A stretch of DNA of 64,000 nucleotides from Gracilaria gracilis (taxonomy: Eukaryota; Rhodophyta; Florideophyceae; Gracilariales; Gracilariaceae): positions 62,001-126,000 of the forward strand of contig JARGSG010000040.1 of assembly GCA_030374805.1 (NCBI GenBank). The letters run 5' to 3'. Under the pieces are notes generated by a model, which saw only the letters and a program-made list of their open reading frames with translations, had not been told where the DNA came from and did not search any database. Positions 20,700 to 29,764 of this stretch are shown piece by piece. The position numbers and the translations under genes are program-made. Every line of letters begins with the position of its first letter. Positions within the stretch are counted from its first letter, which is position 1.

Positions 20700-22004
20700 T
20701 GTTTGCGAGCGGTGATGGTGGCCGTGGTGATGGTGATGGTGTTGTTGATGAGGGTGGTGGTGGTGCAATGAACTCGGGTGTGGTGGTGTAGCAAAGAATT
20801 TTGGACGCGACGCGACGCGACGCTGCGGCGATGTACGCACGCACGCAGTCGCACGGGCGCCAGCAACCAAGCCAGTAGAAAGCGGCAATGAGACCGCCAC
20901 GCACACACACCGACGCAGCAAGCAAAAAAAGGGCCGCTCAAAGCGAGCAGCGGGAGGCCCGACGGCGGCCGGCTGGCCACCTCGAAGCTCAGCGCAGTGA
21001 ACTTTTGCGTGACGGCGGCGGCCGCCACCGCCGGCCATGCGGGCGGTGGCGTCCACAAAGTAGCGCGACTTGTCCAAGCGCCGCAGCGCAAAGCGCGGCG
21101 ACGCAGGCAGCGCCACCAGTGGGGGGGCGGCGCAGTGCGCCCGGCATCAAGAACGGGATTAGACGGCGAGGCGTCGGCGGCGCGTTTACGGCACAAATGT
21201 GAGCGGGGGTGTAGCGGAGACGGTTTTGCATAGAAATGCTGGACGATGCGATGGGCGGTTCCTCACTGGGTGTGGAAAACTGAATCACGACGCTTTAGGT
21301 GCGCGGGGCATGAGCGTGCGCCACGCGCGCCCGCGCTCCCACGCCCACTCGTGAGTCACGAGTTGCGAGTGTTGACTCGAGGTACCGCGGTACCAACGGT
21401 AGCCAAGCGGCTATTGGCGCGACGCGTAGATATGCTGCGCCAGTCTCGAGAGCGCCATGGGGCGCGCTATATAAGAGCGGCCGCCGCGCTGTGGCGCCTA
21501 ACGCGGCGCCCTTGTGGCAGCTGCCGCCGTGCGGGGCGCTACGCGCCTCTTCGCGCGCTCCACTGGCGCGTTGTCCGCAACGCAAGCGTTTGCGTCGTGG
21601 CGGCTGTGCAACGGCGCCGGCGCGCCGGTCTCAACGACCTGCAGCGCGCCGCGCGCACGGTTACGCAAGCTGTTGCGCCGCGCGCCGTGGCGCGCGCCAT
21701 CCGCGAGGGCGCGAATGCGCGCCGCGCTGCACCGCACCGCGTGGTGCGCAGCGTGGTGGTGGTGCGCCGCGTGGTGGTGGTGCGCCGCGTGGTGGTGGTG
21801 CGCCGCGTTGCGTGCTGGCGCGCGCGGGCGCCTCCACGCCCGCACACCGGCGCGCAACGCTCACAGAGCGCGCTGACGGCGGCGAGAACAAACTTTATGA
21901 CGCAGGGAAGCACTCGCGTGAGCGCGCAAAGACAGCTGCGCCACTGCGCGTGGCGCATCAAGTGACAGCAACGCGCCGCCTCGGTGGAGGCGGAATGCCC
22001 ACTG
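20700..22004. other. GC-rich DNA without recognised gene
   Basis: Apart from the 18-bp repeat there is GGTGATGGT-type simple sequence at 20713-20765. A minus-strand frame at 21116-20890 has plausible composition, but no family could be named. Confidence 0.4.
21753..21807. repeat. 18-bp tandem repeat x3
   Basis: The unit GTGGTGGTGGTGCGCCGC is repeated three times in a strongly GC-rich stretch (20.6-22.0 kb). All six frames stay open across it because of base bias, so ORFs here are not evidence of genes. Confidence 0.85.
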
Positions 22005-22577
22005 TCAGGCCAAATGGGTGGCGACGCCGCCAAAGTTGCGCGTAACGTACTTGAGCATGTGCTCCATCACCTCTCGTGGCGCGCCAAGCCACTGAGGTGG
22101 CGACTGGCCGTGTAGCACCAAGCGCTTCTCGTAATCAACGCGCAGTTGACACGCAGCTTCATCCGCCCACATGGCGTCACTGGGTCCACAATCGAGCACC
22201 ACATCACGTTGACACACTCCTAACAGCGACAACAACAAGGCAGATAATAGGCCTGTTCGACTTTTGCCAGCGCTGCAGAAGATGGGCCGTTGGTATGGTC
22301 TGCTACGGGGCTTGTGACAGTACGCAAGCCACGCGCGATTTAGGCACCATCGGCTTCCACAAGGATCTGGTGGAGCAGGGTGAGTCTACCTATATCCACC
22401 TCTCTGACGACGGTGCGTATCGCTCTCAGCGGGTTGGCCACCACCCTCGCCGCCAGCGTGAACATCTGCGGCGTATCCAACACGAGACACCAACACCAAA
22501 TCATCGTAAGCGCGCTCGTCCTTGGAGCGCAAATCAAGCAACACCGAAGCGTCTTTCGACAACGCCACGAGGGCCAC
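22005..22577 (-). pseudogene. IphP-type protein tyrosine phosphatase, broken
   Basis: The minus strand shows the family landmarks in order. LLDLRSKDE at about 22540 matches the TVIDLRSxxE strand of bacterial-type (IphP/Y_phosphatase3) phosphatases. The P-loop CSAGKSRTGLLSALLL is at 22277-22230, followed by LLGVCQRDVV and then APREVMEHMLKY with FGGV at about 22090-22025. Such enzymes dephosphorylate tyrosine through the HCxxGKxRTG loop. Here the residue before the cysteine is phenylalanine (PIFCSAG). The histidine seems deleted, and frameshifts separate the landmarks. It is therefore inactive, and paralogous to the tail at 4.4-4.6 kb. Confidence 0.65.
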
Positions 22578-23319
22578 GCCGCGCTACATGCGCCCCGCGC
22601 GCAGCAGAGGCGACGCGGAAGAAAAATCGCGCGCCTTCGGCAGACCGTTGCACCCCGTGAGATGCGTGTGAAGTGCACCACACATGGCGACGAGAACGCC
22701 ATGTCGGGTACGCGTGACGCACACAGGCGCGCCGAAGCGGCGCACGTAGACCGGGGCGTAGCGGCGGCCCGGGGAGGAAGAGCATCATCGTCAGCGGCGA
22801 CGACGACATGGCTGCGAGGGGGGAGAGGGAAACGACGGCGGGTGGGGCGAACAGAACGCGTCGGCCGCGGTGCACCGCCTGTGCTGGAGCAGAGCTGCAT
22901 TGGCGGCGCGTGTTTGGGTGGCGAGCGACGCTGCGCCAACGATTCGCTCGAATCCGTGCTCAAATAAACGCGCCGCGCGCCGCCCGCGCGCGAGCGTTTG
23001 CCAGCGCGCCCTGCCAGCGTGCCTTGCCCACGCGCCCGCCACCATCCCCCCCCCACTTCCCCCCGCCATGCACAATGCCGTGCTCCACAGCCGCCTCCGC
23101 GCCCGCCGCCACTGCGGCTCGCTGCTGTTTGGCGGCGCATCGCACGCGTGCTCGATCGCCACTTCGACGCCGGACACTCCCGCGTGTCCAACACGATTCG
23201 CCTGCTGCCTGCCGCGCTTTCAGCTGGCGGCGCTGCCTCTCGTACGCGTGCGTTTGGCATCGGGGTGGGCGAAGTCGTGGTCGTGCTGTTCGCGCTGCGC
23301 GTCTTTTTTGCGCGGCTGT

Positions 23320-23659
23320 TATGATGCGGCGGTACGTGTTTGTTTTGGAGCGTCTCACTGCTGAGCTCCATGCGCTCCGCGCGTAAGTCGATGGCGCTGA
23401 TGAGCATGTTCGCCTTCGTCACGCCCGTCGTGGCATGCACCACCGCCGTCATCATCGTCCCCAATTGCCGATACGTCCACGCCAAGCCCGCGTGCAGCGT
23501 CAAATGGCGGCCCGCGAAGCAGGCAAACGTACCAAGCACGCCGCCCCACAACGCGATCGCCACCGCCAGTCGCACTCCGCCATGGTACTTGAGCCAGAGC
23601 GCTTCGAATCGTCGAGACGCGCCACCGCCACCAACGCCCTCCTCCACCTTAGTGCGCAC
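23320..23659 (-). CDS. hypothetical membrane-protein fragment
   Basis: I do not recognise this. The minus-strand frame has strong G/C at third positions. It gives FEALWLKYHGG, a hydrophobic helix (LAVAIALWGGVLGTFACFAG), and then LISAIDLRAERMEL. No ATG lies at the upstream end, which abuts the start of an OSCA-like exon on the other strand. Below about 23300 the frame becomes Ser/Arg-rich and is probably not coding. Likely one exon or a fragment. Confidence 0.35.
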
Positions 23660-23991
23660 ATGACTATACGCTTGGCGTCTCCGTCTTCGTCATCGCCCTC
23701 ACGCTTTACGACCTGTTACGCTACTTCAGTCCGTCCCACGTCTTCCCCCGAAACATCTTTTCAAACCTTCCGTCCGCCAGGCACTACAACCACACGCCGC
23801 TGGTGCTGCTTCCCAAGCCGTCTGCGTTGCCGCTTGCGTGGGTCAAACACACTCTGCTGCATCTCGAGTCGGACGTCGTGCGCACACACGATCTCGATGC
23901 TGCCTTCTTCATCCGTTTCTTGGCAACGCAGACCAAGTTGTGTGCGCGCAGCAACCACGCATACAGCAGTGCCTACAGTGCATGTCCATGA
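23653..23991 (+). pseudogene. OSCA/CSC1 (TMEM63)-like channel, N-terminal fragment
   Basis: A polypyrimidine tract ending in AG (23652) precedes an open stretch giving a membrane helix (LGVSVFVIALTLYDLLRYF). It then gives a cytosolic start with LPLAWVKHTL and THDLDAAFFIRFLA. The last block matches the conserved 'GLDAxxFLRFL' element after the first helix of CSC1/OSCA calcium-permeable channels. It reaches a stop at 23991 after about 110 residues, where the family has some 700 more. No upstream exon with an ATG was found. Probably a truncated copy. Confidence 0.6.
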
Positions 23992-24000
23992 TGGTATAGA

Positions 24001-24780
24001 GTGATGAAAGCACAAGCTTGGCGGTAAGGCGAAGAAGCCGAGCTACAAACGTCACGGACGATGGACACTGGGCGATGCCGCGGCAGCCGCTGAGCTGGTG
24101 GCGACGGAGCGCTTACGTAACGGTAAAGCTCGTGCGCTAATATCAGTTGGCGCACTCGTCTTCTGTGGCTTCTGTCCCCTGCTTGCACCTCACTTGACGG
24201 CCAACTCGTGCTAGTGTCGGCCTCCGCGTACTTTTCAGAGATGTTTCTCATTAATCTCAAGGCGCAATATGTCGATCTTATCGTCACCATGTTGTCAGGT
24301 GTTGCCGAACTATGTCTTTTTGGTTCCACGTTCGCTTTTAACAGCTACGCCGAATGTGACGCTCTCAAACGAAGGAAACAGGTTAGAGTACGTCGTTATA
24401 TCTCTCGAACCAAGTTTCTCGCCGTAGTTGCAATGCTTGTCTTCATCATTCTAGAAGTTATCCTGTCCCCTTTCAGTGATCCTGACTTCTCTCGTGAGGA
24501 ACAACGTCGTCCTTGTCTCGCCGTTGATAGGTTCGACATAAGAAATGGTTCTGTCTTCAACCTCACAACTGATTCCGTCATGATTATATGCACTCGTGTT
24601 GTTGGTCAAAACGTCGTGTCATGTTTATCCCAGTCTTCCCATCGCTGGTGCCACTGTGCGTGTGCGGTGGCCATGTCGCCTGTGTCTGCGTTCGCCCGAC
24701 CTTGTACACGCGTGGTCCTCCGTTCTTGGGGTTCTCATTATCGCAGTAGGGGGTCCGTGCGGGTTTTAGCAGCGCGTTGA
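24001..24780 (+). pseudogene. decayed multi-pass membrane protein, unrecognised
   Basis: I do not recognise the family. Three frames must be joined. 24013-24213 carries a basic stretch and a helix (ALISVGALVFCGFC). 24208-24600 carries two or three helices (VDLIVTMLSGVAELCLFG, KFLAVVAMLVFIILEVILS). 24600-24750 continues in a third frame (MFIPVFPSLVPLCVCGG, PPFLGFSLSQ) to TAG. Each block has coding-like composition, so a single gene with two one-base shifts is the simplest reading. It lies directly upstream of the three overlapping ORFs at 25.2-26.2 kb, which may be its continuation. Confidence 0.4.
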
Positions 24781-25159
24781 GGGTAGTCGCAGGTGATGAT
24801 GGGCCGTACTGCTGTGCTCCAATGCAAGAGTCGGTTCAAGGAATATATGTTCTCTCCTCTTAACACTTTCTCCTACTCTTTTCTTTGTTTTTCCTTTCGA
24901 AGAGCTTCCATCGCTTTTGAAGCCATTCCCACATCATGCGCCGCAGAGGAGTTTGTTCACTCATAATGAGTTTGCAGCATGCGGGTGACGGTGAGCCATC
25001 GTTTTGAATTCTGATGCAGAAGGTGCCGCCAGTGGAAACCCGCAAATTCTCACCAGCTTACAATGCTCTGCTTTCTCAGGTTTACCTCTTAGCTTCGAAG
25101 ACTGTCTCTGACAGGAACCCTTTAAAGAGTGTGGTTGACAGAGACACCGAGACGCTGGA

Positions 25160-25690
25160 ATGATCCGGCTCTCAGCGACTTTGGTTGCGACGTGCTACAA
25201 CTGGGCAGATAACCATGAAGGAGAAGGATTATTCTCAGCACACCATACGCACAAGGATGATGACGCTGGGCGCATCATCATCAGCTACAGGCAGCAGGAG
25301 TACGGACGGGACCGCATCACATTTGATGACTGGACTTGCGCCGTGCATGCCATCAAGAGTGTCGTGCACGCATACGGGTGGACTCACACAAGGTTCTGGA
25401 CGGACTCGCGGCTGCGGCGGTATTCTAGAAAAACGCTGGAACTCAAAGACTTGGAATGGGCAGAGGTTGGACTCGACCCGTACCCGTACGGGCCGGTCGT
25501 TGTGCTCAACCTCGCGCGAAAGACGAGCATCTCTGGTCGTTTCTGGTTAACTGTGGAGCGGAAGACGGGTGCGCACTACTACGGCACTTGGGTAACGGAC
25601 GATACGGGGGATAGTGTGTATTATACGATTCCGAAGGGCGACGAGCTGTACTCGAGGGCGATTGTGACGTCGGTTGGCACAAGACAATGA
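25160..25690 (+). CDS. hypothetical protein, first of three ATGA-overlapping ORFs
   Basis: I do not recognise it. A 176-aa frame with ordinary globular composition (DRITFDDWTCAV, GLDPYPYGPVVV, TGAHYYGTWVTDD). It has many aromatic residues and no membrane helix. The first in-frame start shown is at 25160; M-residues further in are rare. Its stop overlaps the ATG of the next ORF by four bases. It may be an outer domain of the membrane protein upstream. Confidence 0.45.
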   Translation: MIRLSATLVATCYNWADNHEGEGLFSAHHTHKDDDAGRIIISYRQQEYGRDRITFDDWTCAVHAIKSVVHAYGWTHTRFWTDSRLRRYSRKTLELKDLEWAEVGLDPYPYGPVVVLNLARKTSISGRFWLTVERKTGAHYYGTWVTDDTGDSVYYTIPKGDELYSRAIVTSVGTRQ

Positions 25691-26037
25691 TCACCTGGGC
25701 GTCGGACCGCGAGGAGGTGCTCGACCTCGAATGGGACCAGCTCGAAGTCACAGACGTAGAGCACGCACTGCGCGTGCTGCGCGAGCCGATGACGTTTGAA
25801 GCACGCGAGGACATTGTGGATGAGGATATCCGAGAAGTGGTAATCGCGGAGAAGGGCGCAACTCTAGGGTGGTGTGGCGAAGTAGAGGCACTGGTCGACC
25901 CGCCCGCTCTAGCACAGGTGTTTAATGCGGTTGAGGAGGTGTGGCACAACACACCGCTGATGGTGGTTGAAACGGAGGTTGTGGTCGAGAACACGACGAT
26001 AACAGTTGTTTTGTTTCAGGGAGCGAAACAGAGATGA
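25687..26037 (+). CDS. hypothetical acidic protein, second overlapping ORF
   Basis: I do not recognise it. 116 aa, strongly acidic (DREEVLDLEWDQLEV, FEAREDIVDEDIREVV), with a Val-rich end (VVETEVVVENTTITVV). It starts within the stop of the previous ORF (ATGA). In eukaryotic DNA this more likely marks a one-base shift inside one gene than true coupling. Confidence 0.4.
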   Translation: MITWASDREEVLDLEWDQLEVTDVEHALRVLREPMTFEAREDIVDEDIREVVIAEKGATLGWCGEVEALVDPPALAQVFNAVEEVWHNTPLMVVETEVVVENTTITVVLFQGAKQR

Positions 26038-26234
26038 GGTTTGCTGGATTGCTAAACGGCTGTGTGTTGACAAGGGGGGGGGAGATCCGCGCGCGGTCCG
26101 TCCCGAGGCTGGTCGATGTGGATTATGCGCAGAATCTCAAAAAACAGTCACAGGCACGGATTGTCGACCTTGACAATACCCTGCCACAATGGTTATCCGC
26201 CTTGACGCCGGAGAGCAGCGCGAGACGATGTTGA
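26034..26234 (+). CDS. hypothetical short protein, third overlapping ORF
   Basis: I do not recognise it. 66 aa, again starting in an ATGA overlap. It spans a run of nine G at about 26075-26083, a likely site of length change. It may be the tail of the same gene as the two ORFs before it. Confidence 0.3.
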   Translation: MRFAGLLNGCVLTRGGEIRARSVPRLVDVDYAQNLKKQSQARIVDLDNTLPQWLSALTPESSARRC

Positions 26235-26239
26235 TCGTC

Positions 26240-28865
26240 ATCATGATCATTCCCGTGCATGACATATGCATATCGATAGGACTGTCGCGTGAGAAGCTGA
26301 ACCTACGTTCTGTCTGGTCCATATCCATACTGCAAGTGAACTTCAATGTTTCAATATCCAGCCACATCGAATGAACTGAGCGTCTAGCACAATGCGCAAA
26401 AAGCGAAAGCCGAGCAAACAAGGTGAACGCTGTGGAAATCGCGCTACGTCTTCGAACGATTCGTAGACCACGTCGGTCTTTGTCTTACAAGGCTTGCGAT
26501 CGAGCGATCCATACATTCCGAGCATGACCACAAGCAACGACCGTTACTCCACGAAGTCCCATGTCGCGGTTCATTGCCCGTGTGCGCCTCACAAAGCGCC
26601 GTCTGCGCAGCTGGAGCTCAAGCCACGCCGAGCGCGTGCTTGCCACCGTGTACTCTCGCACGGCCGCATGAACTCGTCGCCGCTTTGAGCGAACGCGGTG
26701 ATGTGGGCGATGACGAGACGAGCGCAGCAGGCTGCGGGCGCTGGTGAATTGCGCGCTCACTTGCGGAGTACACGGTGTCGGGGATCAGGAGAGGCGCGGG
26801 CGGCGCGCGGTGCGACATCCAACTGGCGCATCTCTTCCAGTCGCGCCGCGGGCGGGGGAGGTGGCGATCTGCGGCGGCGCTAGCGGCGGCGTGTGGCGCT
26901 CGCGCAGGCACTAGCGGTGGCGAAATCGCGCGCCAACGCAATCCACCATTGCCTCACGCGCGGCGGGAGAGGCGTCACGACATGAGGGTGTCGGCGGCAG
27001 AGGCGTGTGGCGTCGACGTCGACGTGAGCGCCTTCGCTTGCCGTAGCCGTGCGGAGCCGTAACGACGTGCGGAGCGTAGAGCGCGTCAGGCATTCAATCG
27101 AATTAGCTGACAGCTTACACACGTACGACAGGTCTTACATGCAGCGTTTCTGCAAAGTGAGAAACATCTCGCATGCGTTCACGCTTGAATTCATGTCAAG
27201 CACGAACTCGCACCAGACAATGTCGCCAATGACTTTGTACCGCGGCGGTGAACGCTTTCGACAGAGAGCAAAAAAGTACTTCACGCACCTGTGGCTTCAA
27301 GTGGTAGTCCCAGTTCTGATCTGACAAAAGTCAATGACCTGCGTCGTGGCGGCATCGTTGCCGTGCTCGTCGGCGATGCTCTCACGAGGCGATCTTCAGA
27401 CAGCTGATCTCAAACGCACACGTTCAGCACACAGCCTACCAACGGTAACACATGCCAGTGCTCGTGCATATGCGCCGTGGCATGTTGAGCCCATATAACT
27501 TTACTTGGCCGTAAACAAATGTCAACACGAGACTATCTACAGCTACGAGAAACAAGAGAGCACCTGTGACTGTGGGGGAAATCTGCAGAACGTACTGGCT
27601 TGACTTGTTGGAGTCCTGGGTGTGGTGAAATGTAGGGACCACATCTCCACCGCGTCGCGGATGGAAACGATGTGTCCATTGGCTGTCGTACCACGCCGAG
27701 CACGCTGACGCCGAGCACGCTGACGCCGAGCACGCTGACGCCGAGCACGCTGACGGCGAGCAAGCTCGAGCTGAGGATACCGAAAGTGAGGGTGTGGTTC
27801 CCCACCTTACGCAAACGCCCAATGTCTCCCCTTCACCAAAGTGGCGACGCTTCCATGTCGCCGTACGCGACCGAACCGTCGCACACCGTGTGTCGCATTC
27901 GCTAGAGCGGCAGTGGAGAAGCCACATCTTCCTGAAGCGCATCGGCGGGCCGCGCAGCACGGCACGGTACCGCAATACCTTTCGAACATGTGAAACGTGT
28001 ATGCGAGGGCGCCGTGTAATACATGGCGTGTGCGCAGCGTGTGCAACCTGTGAATTGCTAAGCTGCGCCTCCGCTTCGAGACATGCACAATTACACCGAT
28101 GGCGACACGCACCTGCTCGCCGCCGCCGGGCTGCACCGCGGCAACACTCGCCACACCGCCGCGCGCTGCAACTCGACCTGGTCGTGTCGGGTGGTGACGG
28201 CGAGCGGCACACGCGACGCAGGGCGGCCGATGCGCGGCATCATGCAGCGGGCAGTGCCCGCCGGGCACGGATCAACAAAGGACAGCTGTGTGACGTTACG
28301 TAGTGTTGGGGTGTTTGTGCTCAGAGAGCATATCTACACTCTCCGTGTCCGCTTCCGAGCTCCCCAAGTCGCTTGGTGCCTTGTCCGCCGTGCGCCGCTT
28401 GCTGTGTTGGCTTTTTCCACACGCAGCTCGCAATTTGCGCGTTTGCAGCCTAGTCCAGCGCCGCATTGCATGCATTCGTGAGAGCTGTCGTCGCCCTTTG
28501 ACGTCTCTATGTTGCGGCACTTTCTTCGCTTGCATATGAGTCCATCCTCAACACAGCGGTTCGAGATTCCGTGCTGCTTCAGAAAGCTTAATAGTTATGC
28601 ATCAGTGCACATATTCTTAGACACTTTATTTACGTTAGGTACAAACAGCCTTCTCCGTCTTCCAACTGTTTGTCTTGCAACTGTTATCCCTTTGCTGTCT
28701 ATATGAACATCTAGTTCATTACAACACTGCAGGAAAGAGCCCAGCATCATCGTTGTCACGGATATTGCCAACTTTTAGGCGATTTGTGACAAACCTTGCC
28801 AACCACCTCACAGACAACGTGCACTTTGAATTAGAGGTGCTCAGCGCGATTTTTGCACCCAGTAT
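26240..28865. other. no gene recognised; GC-rich with repeats
   Basis: Open frames on both strands follow the base bias. Near 27838-28080 the plus strand gives a CxxC-containing stretch (FRTCETCMRG, CAACATCELL) with weakly coding-like composition, but nothing can be named. A 15-bp repeat sits at 27696-27755. Confidence 0.4.
27696..27755. repeat. 15-bp tandem repeat x4
   Basis: Four perfect copies of CCGAGCACGCTGACG, followed by one degenerate copy. Being a multiple of three, it keeps frames open and yields repeated pentapeptides on both strands. Confidence 0.9.
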
Positions 28866-28870
28866 GTATA

Positions 28871-29761
28871 CTACTTGTCGATTAACGATCGGACAGATTC
28901 AGCAATGTGCTTCAGATCGGCCACAACCTTATGTAGCCTCTGTGCTTCTTTCAGCTCTCCCTCCAATCGGCCGAAATCCTCCTGGAACTTGTCGATTACT
29001 GAGAGCTGCTCATGTTGTTGAAGGCTCTGAACCTGTAGCTTCTTCTTGCACGCGGTATGTTGTTTCTTTGAGATTTGAAGCTCAGCTCTCAGAGCATTTC
29101 TTTCATTGAGAAGCCGCTGAACTATCGATTTCTGGCCCTTTGTTGCTCCAATCTCGGGAAGTAAGTCGTTGGCAAACCTTTTCCACTGGTTCAGTTGTTG
29201 CACCTCGCGGGAAAGGCTTCTGTCTAACTTCTCATACTCTTCAGCATACGTTTCAATGTCCCAAGGAACACCTTCGTCCGAGTGTGCCTCACCTTTGTCG
29301 TCAGATTTAGGCCCGTCAGGTGTAGCATCGATATCAGCAGCGCCATGAACAGGGGTTATTGCATGGTCAATAACGTAGTCGTCAGGAGAGCCATCCACAG
29401 TGGCTTCATCGGCAACAGCTTTGTCAATAGCGCGATGAACGGGTCGTATTGCATCTTTCTCGTCCACAACAGCATCGTATACAGTACCATCATCATTTCC
29501 ATTAGGTCCCTGCACAGCCGCTCTGTCAGCTACGTCCTCTTTCGGAGTCTGCGTGTCTCTTGGTTCTCGGTTGACATGATTCAGTGGATAGGATGGCGTG
29601 GCTGTCCTACCTTGAGCATAATATGCATTCATAGTAGACAGGTTGCGGATGGAAGAAGGAAGAAGTAAATAGACGTGGGCGACGAAAGAGGCATAGACGG
29701 CGCGGCATTGTGTGACAGTTGCGTTCGCATGATTTCCATGGCGGGGGACACAGCGCTTCAT
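28871..29761 (-). CDS. coiled-coil protein, 296 aa
   Basis: I do not recognise the family. An intact minus-strand frame. The probable start is the methionine at residue 44 (MNAYYAQGRT); the first 43 residues read like upstream leader. Residues 60-160 are acidic with a loosely repeated Ala/Asp/Val pattern (DDYVIDHAITPVHGA against DAIRPVHRAID), probably disordered. From about 165 to the end it forms long heptad-type helices (KLDRSLSREVQQL, LNERNALRAELQI, LKEAQRLHKVVADLKHI), a coiled coil. A scaffold or tethering role is likely, but that is inference only. Confidence 0.55.
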   Translation of the reverse strand: MKRCVPRHGNHANATVTQCRAVYASFVAHVYLLLPSSIRNLSTMNAYYAQGRTATPSYPLNHVNREPRDTQTPKEDVADRAAVQGPNGNDDGTVYDAVVDEKDAIRPVHRAIDKAVADEATVDGSPDDYVIDHAITPVHGAADIDATPDGPKSDDKGEAHSDEGVPWDIETYAEEYEKLDRSLSREVQQLNQWKRFANDLLPEIGATKGQKSIVQRLLNERNALRAELQISKKQHTACKKKLQVQSLQQHEQLSVIDKFQEDFGRLEGELKEAQRLHKVVADLKHIAESVRSLIDK

Positions 29762-29764
29762 TTC

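Noticed and set aside
21246-22045. Long ORFs of 120-240 aa on both strands
   Set aside because: All frames are open because the DNA is very GC-rich and contains GGT/GCC repeats. The products are Arg/Ala/His runs without any motif.
22340-23659. 439-aa minus-strand ORF
   Set aside because: Only its first ~110 codons look coding. The remainder is Arg/Ser/Thr-rich, and its lower part overlaps the phosphatase relic in another frame.
25687-26037. Prokaryotic operon transferred as a block
   Set aside because: ATGA overlaps fit, but no ribosome-binding site precedes the starts and no protein family is recognised; frameshifts in one eukaryotic gene are simpler.
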